Positions 8,573 to 14,710 of a stretch of DNA of 17,570 bases are shown here, in pieces. Below the pieces are notes generated by a model. The model ran no database searches, was not told the DNA's origin, and saw nothing but the letters and a program-made list of their open reading frames with translations. Position 1 is the stretch's first letter. Each line of letters opens with the position of its first letter. The stretch is from assembly GCA_017560285.1 (NCBI GenBank), contig JAFYOG010000236.1, forward strand, positions 1 to 17,570, read 5' to 3'. This DNA is from Clostridia bacterium (GTDB lineage: Bacteria; Bacillota; Clostridia; Oscillospirales; CAG-382). Made by a program: the position numbers and the translations under genes.

Positions 8573-8615
8573 AAAAATAAAAAACAGTGTAAATCGATTG
8601 CTCGACTTACACTGT
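8573..8615 (-). terminator. Intrinsic terminator/attenuator before the methyltransferase
   Basis: On the minus strand, a 14-bp stem (ACAGTGTAAGTCGA at 8615-8602, TCGATTTACACTGT at 8597-8584, one G-U pair) closes a GCAA tetraloop. It is followed by TTTTTATTTTTA, which ends at the methyltransferase Shine-Dalgarno. It lies between the promoter and the gene, so readthrough is required for expression. A segment of the upstream leader ORF can pair with the 5' arm (see the leader ORF entry). Confidence 0.88.
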
Positions 8616-8649
8616 ATATGTACTGCCATTCAATAAATCTATAAAAAGA

Positions 8650-8757
8650 TTATAATGAGTTTGGGGTACGACAATGTAAGCCCTTCGGAGTCCAATGTTG
8701 GAGATCCGCCTGGGGCTGGGTTGCAGTATTCACAGTGTTTATGAACATATAAGCCAT
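8650..8757 (-). CDS. Putative 35-residue leader peptide of the methyltransferase attenuator
   Basis: An ATG at 8757 is preceded by GAAAGGATT (8764-8772, AAAGGA spaced 8 nt). It opens a 35-codon frame starting MAYMFINTVNT and ending HCRTPNSL, with TAA at 8650. It begins about 23 nt after the predicted transcription start and ends about 35 nt before the terminator stem. Codons 26-29 (GGC TTA CAT TGT, 8682-8671 on the minus strand) can form a continuous 12-bp helix, with two G-U pairs, with the terminator's 5' arm at 8615-8604. A second 7-nt match, ACACTGT in codons 7-9, is also complementary to that arm. This is the arrangement expected of a leader peptide whose translation decides between terminator and antiterminator. 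I do not recognise the peptide; there is a faint similarity of its start (FINTV...QPQ) to Erm-type leaders, which may be chance. Confidence 0.55.
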   Translation of the reverse strand: MAYMFINTVNTATQPQADLQHWTPKGLHCRTPNSL

Positions 8758-8786
8758 TGCCGTAATCCTTTCAAAAAGTTTTTCGT

Positions 8787-8815
8787 AGTATAGTACAAAA
8801 AAACGCATTTGTCAA
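8787..8815 (-). promoter_or_regulatory. Promoter of the leader-methyltransferase-peptidase unit
   Basis: On the minus strand, a consensus -35 TTGACA (8810-8815) and a -10 TATACT (8787-8792) are separated by 17 bp, giving a start near 8780. The -35 lies 10 bp after the stem of the lipoprotein terminator, so this is an independent unit. Confidence 0.82.
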
Positions 8816-8820
8816 TACAA

Positions 8821-8859
8821 AAATAAAATAACCTCAAAAACAATGTTTTGAGGTTATTT
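8821..8859 (-). terminator. Intrinsic terminator after the lipoprotein gene
   Basis: A 14-bp perfect stem (8826-8839 paired with 8846-8859; loop of 6) is followed on the minus strand by TTTATTTTTG-like U-rich sequence. It lies 18 nt past the lipoprotein stop and separates that gene from the next promoter. Confidence 0.85.
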
Positions 8860-8876
8860 GTTAAACTAAATATAAA

Positions 8877-9620
8877 TTAGTTAGCTGTTACAGCGGTGAT
8901 GTGGGTGTTAACACCGTTGTACCAGTAAAGGAAGCCTTCAATGTCAACAATGTCGCCTGCCTTAAGAGCTTCAACAGCCTTGTAAACTTCGGTTTCAGCG
9001 CTGGTAAGATAAGCTTCAACGCAGAAATCATAGTTAGCGCCGTCCTTAGAAACGGTAACGTAAATGTCGTTACCAACTTCTTCGTTCTTGTAAGCAATAG
9101 AAACAACGGTCATATCGTCAAAGGAAACGAGCATGTTCTGCTTGTTAATAAGTTCGTCCTTGCCAAGAAGAGCGGTAACGTCGGTAGCTTCAGCAACCCA
9201 GTTGCCTTCGAGAATTTCGAAAGTGGAGTCGATGATTTCTACTTCGCCGGACCATTCGGTTTTGTAGCCGGTAACCTTAATCTTGGTACCAACGGTAAGC
9301 TGGTTGTATTCTTCTTCGGTGCAGGGCATTTCGTAAAGGAAGTATGCACCGTCAGCATCCTGAGTATAGAAGGTACCCTTGTTGTCCCACCAGGACTGCT
9401 TGCCCTGAACGTATGCTTCGATAACTACCTTGCTGTCAAGAGCAGCTGCAGCGTATTCAGCGTAAGTCATAACACCTTCAGATTTTTCGGTATCAGGACC
9501 TGCAATAGCTTCGTCTTTGGTAGCTTCGTCGTTGGTAGCGCTATCGTTAGAACCGCCGCAAGCTGCAAGACAGCCCAAGGCCATAACGAGCGCCATAATA
9601 AGCACTAATAATTTTTTCAT
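8877..9620 (-). CDS. Secreted lipoprotein with OB-fold-like region, function unknown
   Basis: This 247-residue protein has a classical lipoprotein signal: MKK, a hydrophobic stretch, and lipobox LAAC at 18-21 (lipidated Cys21). A Ser/Asn/Asp/Glu/Thr-rich linker follows to about 50. The mature part, with VVIEAYVQGKQSWWDN, FYTQDADGAYFLYEM and VGTKIKVTGYKTEW-like strands, looks like one or two OB-fold-type beta barrels; this is a pattern judgement, not a family assignment. No enzyme motif is seen. The start is the ATG at 9620 with GGAGG at 9629-9633 (8 nt); the ATG five codons upstream overlaps that site. It has its own promoter overlapping the end of the binding-protein gene, and its own terminator. 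Its codon choice is more uniform (many GCT, GTT, AAG codons) than its neighbours, suggesting high expression. It could be an accessory of the ABC importer or unrelated to it. Confidence 0.72.
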   Translation of the reverse strand: MKKLLVLIMALVMALGCLAACGGSNDSATNDEATKDEAIAGPDTEKSEGVMTYAEYAAAALDSKVVIEAYVQGKQSWWDNKGTFYTQDADGAYFLYEMPCTEEEYNQLTVGTKIKVTGYKTEWSGEVEIIDSTFEILEGNWVAEATDVTALLGKDELINKQNMLVSFDDMTVVSIAYKNEEVGNDIYVTVSKDGANYDFCVEAYLTSAETEVYKAVEALKAGDIVDIEGFLYWYNGVNTHITAVTAN

Positions 9621-9655
9621 TTTTCTTTCCTCCATAAATTATGTAGAATGGCAAT

Positions 9656-9684
9656 ATTATACACCAAAACGCAAAACTATTCAA
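9656..9684 (-). promoter_or_regulatory. Promoter of the lipoprotein gene
   Basis: On the minus strand, -10 TATAAT (9656-9661) is preceded by TTGAAT (9679-9684) with a 17-bp spacer. The -35 lies within the last codons of the upstream binding-protein gene. The predicted start near 9650 gives a leader of about 30 nt. Confidence 0.7.
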
Positions 9685-11320
9685 CAGTATTTTTTCGTTT
9701 TCTTATCATAGAAATCACAAAATATCCAATCAAAATAACCCAAACGATAGCAATAATTGCCAAAAACCATATAGAAATGGCAGGAAGACCGCCTTCTATC
9801 GTTTCGAGCTTGTATCTCGATTTAATGGTTTTATAAAGCTCGTTTATATATGCATCGTCTATTTTTTCGTTTCGTCTGGCAGATTTTGCAACCTCTTCTA
9901 TCAGCTGTCCCGCCGCATTACGCAGCGATGCAGAGCCGTTATATACTGGGGTAATAAACGTGTTTTCGGTATTATTTATCAAAAGCTCGGCAGCGCTTAT
10001 CTTAACGTCATAATAAAGATTGTTGTCTTCGCCTTTGCGGGATAGATATTCCTTATATACGTCCGAATTTTGTGCTCTTGACGTTACGGGAACGTAGCCC
10101 TCGGTTTGAGAATAGGATATCTGAATGTGGTCGGAAAGCAAATATTGCATAAACAACCAAGATGCCAAAACCTCTTGCGGATCCTCTTTGTTAAAAATAC
10201 ACATCGAAGGACCTTGAGATATCATTTTAGGGTTTTCGACGTCAAACTGAGGTATAGGTTTAACCACGGTTTCAAAGCTTACAAGATTTTCTTTACTAAT
10301 ATCAATAAGAGGTGCATTAGAACCTATCCAAGTAGCACCGGCAGTAGAATCTATTGCAAATATACATTGACCTGCGTTAAAAGAGTTCCCGGGGTAGCTG
10401 GATATTTTAAAAGTGGAAAACGAGCGTGTTTTTGCGTGCTCGTATATTGTATACAACAATTCTTTGGTTTTATCGTTAAATAACAAAACCTTGCCGTCGT
10501 CGGTAGAATAACCCGATTCTAACTGCTTTGTCATTTGAATCATCATATTATCGGTGGATTTATAAATAAACGGTATCATTATTTTTTGTCCGTTTACTGC
10601 AAAATTACCGTTTTCGTCCTTTGCCATCGCAGCTTCCGAAACTTCCCAAATAAAATCCCAGGTAAGAACGTCGGGAATGGTATAACCAAGCTTTTCTACA
10701 AAATCCTTGTTAATATAACAGGCTTCTGTAGAACGCATATAGGGCAATGCGTGGTATTTTCCGTTAACTATACATTCTTCCAAAAATTCGGGAACAACCT
10801 CGTTTTTAGAAGGAGAATCGAATTTTACCTCGCTTCCGCCTAACCCGTATTTGCTGTTTTCCAACAAGCTTTCCAAAGATACAACGGTATTCTTGCCGGT
10901 TAGGTAGGTAGCAATATGGTCGGGGTAGGTTATGCAAACGTTAGGCGTTGTATTTGTGGGAATATTGGTTATAACGTCGTTATAAATTTTCCCGTAGTCG
11001 TTATAAAGCTGCAATACAACCTTAACGTTGGGGTAAAGCGATTCGAATTCGCGTATAGCCTGTTTATAAATTTCGGTTTGGTTTACGTTGGTATCGTTTT
11101 TTGCCCAAAAGGTAATAGTATGCTTTTTTTCAGTATCAAAATTTTCGGGCATTACAAATTCGTTCAGTGCATTTTCCACGCCCATATCGTTTGTTGCAAT
11201 ATCAGAACTAATATCGGCATCGGAATCGCTAACCAAGGTTCCGTGGCAACCGCACAGCATGCAGGGAACCGTAACGGCTATACATATTAAAATTAAGGTT
11301 AATCTCAAATAATTTTTCAT
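9677..11320 (-). CDS. ABC transporter family 1 solute-binding lipoprotein with C-terminal membrane anchor
   Basis: This 547-residue extracellular binding protein serves the carbohydrate-type importer encoded by the three preceding genes. It has a signal peptide with lipobox LCGC (22-25). The family 1 core begins about residue 65 (KKHTITFWAKNDTNVNQTE, then IREFESLYPNVKV), with the usual PYMRSTEACYINKDFVEKLGY segment near 190-210. It is roughly 100 residues longer than typical sugar-binding proteins. Part of the excess is a hydrophobic helix at about 514-539 followed by RKRK, an apparent C-terminal transmembrane anchor in addition to the lipid anchor. The ATG at 11320 has AAAGGA at 11329-11334 (8 nt), in the end of the permease gene. 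Substrate unknown; a sugar, glycerol phosphate or oligosaccharide is plausible from the family. Confidence 0.85.
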   Translation of the reverse strand: MKNYLRLTLILICIAVTVPCMLCGCHGTLVSDSDADISSDIATNDMGVENALNEFVMPENFDTEKKHTITFWAKNDTNVNQTEIYKQAIREFESLYPNVKVVLQLYNDYGKIYNDVITNIPTNTTPNVCITYPDHIATYLTGKNTVVSLESLLENSKYGLGGSEVKFDSPSKNEVVPEFLEECIVNGKYHALPYMRSTEACYINKDFVEKLGYTIPDVLTWDFIWEVSEAAMAKDENGNFAVNGQKIMIPFIYKSTDNMMIQMTKQLESGYSTDDGKVLLFNDKTKELLYTIYEHAKTRSFSTFKISSYPGNSFNAGQCIFAIDSTAGATWIGSNAPLIDISKENLVSFETVVKPIPQFDVENPKMISQGPSMCIFNKEDPQEVLASWLFMQYLLSDHIQISYSQTEGYVPVTSRAQNSDVYKEYLSRKGEDNNLYYDVKISAAELLINNTENTFITPVYNGSASLRNAAGQLIEEVAKSARRNEKIDDAYINELYKTIKSRYKLETIEGGLPAISIWFLAIIAIVWVILIGYFVISMIRKRKNTVE

Positions 11321-11325
11321 TACGT

Positions 11326-12201
11326 TTATCCTTTAGTGCCGCCGCGGGCAACACCGGCCATAATTTTAGTTCTGAATATAAGAAACAGCACAATCAGCGG
11401 TATAGTAACAACGGTAACCGCCGCCATCATGGCAGGGATATTATCTCTGCCTAAGCCGGATTCTCTAATTGCCTGTATACCGTTTGAAACAAGGTAATAC
11501 GCTTTGTCGTTGGTAATTAAGCGGGGCCATACGTAAGCATTCCAGCATTCAATAACCTTTAATATTGTTATGGTTACCACAGTGGGCTTGCAAATAGGTA
11601 TAAGAACCTTGTATAAATACTTCATATCCTTGGTTCCGTCTACTTTTGCGGCATAATACAGCTCGTCGGGTACCTGTGCAAAGTTTTCTTTAAGAAGGTA
11701 TATATAAAATACCGAGGTTACCGACGGCAATATCAGACCCGTAAATGTGTTTCTAAGCTCTAAGTTTGTAATTGTAACAAAGTTTGTTATAACAACCAAT
11801 TCCGATGGTATCATCATCAGCGATAAGAATACCACGAAAACAAAACCTTTTCCGCGGAAATTCAATCTGGCAAAAGCAAATGCCGCAAAAACAGTAACCA
11901 AAAGCATCAGAGCTGTTGTAACAATCGTAAAAATTAACGTATTAAATATATAGTTAAACAGAGGCTCTGCAGTAAATGCGTTCCCGTAATTATCCAAAAC
12001 AGGATGTATTGTATAAAGCTTTGGTATTATTTCCGAACTGTATTCTCCGTAATCTTTAACCGAAGTAAGCAGCATCCAATAGAAGGGAAATAATACAAAA
12101 AGCCCCCAAACGGTTAACAATACGTAGGTTATAGCCGATGCAGTGTTACTTTTAATCGCCGCAGTACGCTCTATTTTTTTGTAATCTATTTTCGTCTTCA
12201 T
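11326..12201 (-). CDS. ABC sugar-type permease, MalG/UgpE class
   Basis: This 291-residue inner-membrane permease has about six hydrophobic helices. The first follows a short cytoplasmic N-terminus (VLLTVWGLFVLFPFYWMLLTSVK, about 27-49). The EAA loop that contacts the ATPase is visible as YYAAKVDGTKDMKYLYKVLIP (about 182-202). The N-terminal signature FPFYWMLLTS is typical of the MalG/UgpE/LacG half of carbohydrate importers. It lies 10 nt after the first permease gene and 5 nt before the binding-protein gene, in one operon. It forms the translocation pore as a heterodimer with the other permease. Substrate cannot be read from sequence. Confidence 0.92.
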   Translation of the reverse strand: MKTKIDYKKIERTAAIKSNTASAITYVLLTVWGLFVLFPFYWMLLTSVKDYGEYSSEIIPKLYTIHPVLDNYGNAFTAEPLFNYIFNTLIFTIVTTALMLLVTVFAAFAFARLNFRGKGFVFVVFLSLMMIPSELVVITNFVTITNLELRNTFTGLILPSVTSVFYIYLLKENFAQVPDELYYAAKVDGTKDMKYLYKVLIPICKPTVVTITILKVIECWNAYVWPRLITNDKAYYLVSNGIQAIRESGLGRDNIPAMMAAVTVVTIPLIVLFLIFRTKIMAGVARGGTKG

Positions 12202-12211
12202 AAAAGCTACC

Positions 12212-13105
12212 TTAATAATGCACGTGCTTTTTGCTGATAATTAGGTTAATGCACGTAATAGTAAGAACGATAATAAACAATATTATTGCAGCGGCAGAGG
12301 CATAAGACGGATATCCGCCGCCTTCGCTGTACAACATATCATAAACATAGCCTACAATGGTATTCATTCCCGATGCATTAAGGTTTGAACCAAAAATAGA
12401 AACCGCATCGCTGTATGCTTTAAATGCACCGATAAAACCGGTTATTATCAAATAAAACATAGAAGGGGAAATCATCGGCAACGTAATTTTTCTAAACATT
12501 CGCCATTTGCTTGTACCGTCTACTTTAGCAGCGTTATAATAATCGTCCTTTACCGATGCTATTGAACTTGTAAGTATAAGCACCTTAAAGGGCATAACAA
12601 CCCAAATTGTATAAAAGCACAGCACGAACATTTTCGCCCAATAAGGGCCGTTAATAAAATCAATGGCAGTTCCGCCAAACGCTTCTATTATGTTATTAAT
12701 AAATCCAACGTTCGCGTCGCTGGTTTTGTTAAATAACAGCATAAACACCATGCCTAATGCCAAGGTATTGCAGACGTAAGGCAGAAAATATAATGTTTGA
12801 AACAGACCGCGAAGCCTTTTTATAGAGCTTAAGCCAAGGGATATTAACAGTGCGATTCCCGTAGAAAGAGGAACTGTAATGCATACTAAAATCAATGTGT
12901 TTTGTAACGCTTGAAGAAAATCGGGGTCCTTTAGTACGTAGGAAAAGTTGCCAAACCCAATTCCCGTATATTCTTGGGACGCTGTCATAAAATCTTCTTG
13001 GAAAGAATATATAAACACGTCGATTAAAGGATAAACCAAAAACGCACCTAACGTTATTAATGCCGGAAGTAAATACAACCAACCTTTAGATTTGTTTAGT
13101 TTCAT
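12212..13105 (-). CDS. ABC sugar-type permease, MalF/UgpA class
   Basis: This 297-residue membrane protein has six predicted helices, starting with GWLYLLPALITLGAFLVYPL (about 8-27), the typical start of MalF/UgpA-type permeases without the extra MalF periplasmic domain. The EAA loop is DYYNAAKVDGTSKWRMFRKITLP (about 186-208). A Shine-Dalgarno-like CGGAG stands ahead of the ATG at 13105. It follows the ATPase gene by 21 nt and precedes the second permease by 10 nt. The pair with the MalG-class permease and the ATPase makes a complete carbohydrate-uptake ABC core. Confidence 0.92.
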   Translation of the reverse strand: MKLNKSKGWLYLLPALITLGAFLVYPLIDVFIYSFQEDFMTASQEYTGIGFGNFSYVLKDPDFLQALQNTLILVCITVPLSTGIALLISLGLSSIKRLRGLFQTLYFLPYVCNTLALGMVFMLLFNKTSDANVGFINNIIEAFGGTAIDFINGPYWAKMFVLCFYTIWVVMPFKVLILTSSIASVKDDYYNAAKVDGTSKWRMFRKITLPMISPSMFYLIITGFIGAFKAYSDAVSIFGSNLNASGMNTIVGYVYDMLYSEGGGYPSYASAAAIILFIIVLTITCINLIISKKHVHY

Positions 13106-13126
13106 AAATTCAAACTCCGTTGTGTA

Positions 13127-14218
13127 TTAAATAATACGGTCGCCGGTGTTGGGGTTAAATACAAAAACCTTGTGAGGTAATACGTCAAAGCTAACTGTAT
13201 TTCCGTTTAAGCTAATAAGATTTTCGGAACGTACAATAGCACGGAAGCTGGGTTTTTCACAGCATTCGTGCTCGGCAATAACGCTTATATCTCTGCCCAT
13301 AACCTCAACACGCTGTAAATTACAGCTAAACGAGCCGTTTTCAACGGGCAAAAATCCTTCGGGGCGAATTGCAACCGTTACCTCCGAAACATCTTCGACG
13401 TTTGTATTCAAAATAGCGTTGTCGCCAATATATACTTTATTGTTTTCTATTTTGCCCTTAAACAAATTAATAGGGGGCGTGCCCAAGAATGTGGCAACAA
13501 AAAGGTTATTTGGGTTATCATAAACCTCTTGCGGGGCACCTATTTGATGAACAACGCCGTCCTTCATAACTATTATAAGGTCGGAAATGCTCATAGCTTC
13601 TTCTTGGTCGTGTGTAACAAAAATGGTAGTTACCTTTGTTTGCTCTTGAATTCGTTTAATTTCTTCACGTGTTTGCAATCTTAATCTTGCATCAAGGTTC
13701 GACAACGGTTCGTCCAACAAAAGTATGCTGGGCTTTTTAACTAAGGCTCTGGCGATTGCTACGCGCTGCTGTTGCCCGCCCGAAAGCTCGTTGGGCTTAC
13801 GGTAAAGCAATTCTTCTATCTGCACAAGCTTTGCGGTTTCCCGTGCCATTTCATGCATTTCTTCTTTTTTCAGCTTATCTTTGCCCTTGCGGTTTTGCAA
13901 AGGGAAGATAATGTTTTCCATAACGGTTAAATGTGGATAAAGCGCATAGTTTTGGAACACTAATCCTACACCGCGGTTTTCCGCAGGAACGTCGGTTACG
14001 TCATCTTCGCCGAAATATATTCTGCCGTTAGTGGGCTTTTGCAAACCGCTTAACAGGTGAAGCGTCGTGCTTTTTCCGCAACCCGAAGGCCCCAACAAGC
14101 CTATCAGCTTACCGTCGGGGATTTCAAAAGAAAAGTTATTAACGGCTATTACTTCGCCGCCCTTTTTCTTATCTCGGCTCGGATACGCCTTTGTAAGATT
14201 TTCAAATACTACCTTCAT
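13127..14218 (-). CDS. Carbohydrate ABC importer ATPase (MsmK/UgpC/MalK class)
   Basis: This 363-residue ATP-binding protein has Walker A GPSGCGKST (43-51), Q-loop Gln89, signature LSGGQQQR (145-152), Walker B LLLDEP (166-171), D-loop SNLD and switch His203. A C-terminal TOBE/regulatory region follows (about 240-360, with VAIRPEGF). All catalytic elements are present and the length matches MalK/UgpC proteins, which bind regulatory partners through that domain. It is the first gene of its operon, unusual since the binding protein normally comes first. Such ATPases often serve several importers, but linkage to both permeases here argues for a dedicated one. The ribosome site before the ATG at 14218 is weak (no good AGGAG), which may limit its level. 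Confidence 0.94.
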   Translation of the reverse strand: MKVVFENLTKAYPSRDKKKGGEVIAVNNFSFEIPDGKLIGLLGPSGCGKSTTLHLLSGLQKPTNGRIYFGEDDVTDVPAENRGVGLVFQNYALYPHLTVMENIIFPLQNRKGKDKLKKEEMHEMARETAKLVQIEELLYRKPNELSGGQQQRVAIARALVKKPSILLLDEPLSNLDARLRLQTREEIKRIQEQTKVTTIFVTHDQEEAMSISDLIIVMKDGVVHQIGAPQEVYDNPNNLFVATFLGTPPINLFKGKIENNKVYIGDNAILNTNVEDVSEVTVAIRPEGFLPVENGSFSCNLQRVEVMGRDISVIAEHECCEKPSFRAIVRSENLISLNGNTVSFDVLPHKVFVFNPNTGDRII

Positions 14219-14271
14219 AAAATATATACCGTCACTTTCGTGTATATAATTATCAATAAAATTTAATATAT

Positions 14272-14300
14272 ATTCTAACTCTTTTTTAAAACAATGTCAA
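14272..14300 (-). promoter_or_regulatory. Promoter of the ABC importer operon
   Basis: On the minus strand, TTGACA (14295-14300) and TAGAAT (14272-14277) are separated by 17 bp, with a start near 14265 and a leader of about 47 nt. It diverges from the T-box promoter; the two -35 boxes are 60 bp apart. Confidence 0.8.
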
Positions 14301-14301
14301 C

Positions 14302-14324
14302 TTTAATGCAACAAAAACATTAAA
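14302..14324. promoter_or_regulatory. Inverted repeat, possible operator between divergent promoters
   Basis: TTTAATG (14302-14308) and CATTAAA (14318-14324) form a 7-bp inverted repeat with a 9-nt spacer, lying 1 bp upstream of the ABC operon -35 box. The position suits an activator or repressor of that operon. No regulator gene is nearby, and the region is AT-rich, so chance is possible. Confidence 0.3.
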
Positions 14325-14360
14325 ATGTAGGATTTATGGCAAGTATTTTTTAAATATCTC

Positions 14361-14389
14361 TTGACATTTTTGTGTTAGTGTGGTAGCAT
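14361..14389 (+). promoter_or_regulatory. Promoter of the T-box/paaK/ACT operon
   Basis: A consensus -35 TTGACA (14361-14366) is followed 17 bp later by TAGCAT (14384-14389), giving a start near 14396, just before T-box Stem I. Confidence 0.75.
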
Positions 14390-14395
14390 AAGGAA

Positions 14396-14681
14396 AACAG
14401 TAAATGCGTTTGAACAGGAATAAGTAAGTATAGAAAAAGCTTTCAGAGAGTTGCCGTTTGGTGCGAGGCAACAGTAAATTCTAAACCGAATTCCTCCTGC
14501 TAGCAGTGCACTGAACAAAACCTTGTTTTAAGTAGGATGCAACGGGTGTTCCCGTAACAGAACAAAGGGTGTTTTAGCACTCTGTAAGGCCGTATTTCGC
14601 GAGATTGCGGCAAACTGAGGTGGTACCACGGGTCTTCTCGTCCTCTGCGTTATCTTTATAACGCAGGGGATTTTTGTTTTT
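14396..14681 (+). ncRNA. T-box riboswitch, best specifier reading UUC (Phe)
   Basis: This transcription-attenuation leader senses uncharged tRNA. Stem I holds the AGTA motif (14423-14426), the distal AGAGAG (14445-14450), the GTTGCC/GGCAAC stem and the GGTG loop. The T-box core AGGTGGTACCACGG is at 14618-14631. Its UGGU (14621-14624) would pair with an acceptor end ACCA, so the tRNA discriminator base is A, as in tRNA-Phe. The loop-E partner of AGTA is GAA at 14488-14490, and the next triplet is TTC (14491-14493). The lower helix would be CAGGA (14415-14419) with TCCTG (14495-14499). Antiterminator GAGG (14617-14620) pairs with CCTC (14642-14645), which is also the terminator's 5' arm. An alternative fold would expose ACC (14485-14487, Thr). 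T-box identity is near certain; specifier is moderate. Confidence 0.93.
14642..14681 (+). terminator. T-box regulated terminator
   Basis: A 12-bp stem (14642-14653 with 14658-14669, one G-U pair, CTTT loop) is followed by ATTTTTGTTTTT. It forms when the tRNA is charged; the antiterminator uses its first four bases. It ends 29 nt before the paaK start. Confidence 0.92.
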
Positions 14682-14710
14682 AAAACTAACAAACATAAAA
14701 GGTGATTAAA

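Noticed and set aside
8901..9608. A 235-codon plus-strand open frame opposite the lipoprotein gene
   Set aside because: The opposite strand has a lipobox signal peptide, ideal ribosome site, promoter and terminator; the antisense frame reflects its codon bias.
14223..14248. TATATAC-N12-GTATATA inverted repeat in the ABC operon leader
   Set aside because: It is pure A/T-alternating sequence in an AT-rich leader, likely to occur by chance.
14485..14487. ACC (Thr) as the T-box specifier
   Set aside because: It is exposed only if AGGAAT pairs with ATTCCT in lower Stem I. The AGTA/GAA loop-E pairing and the aromatic function of paaK favour TTC at 14491-14493. It is kept as an alternative, not excluded.
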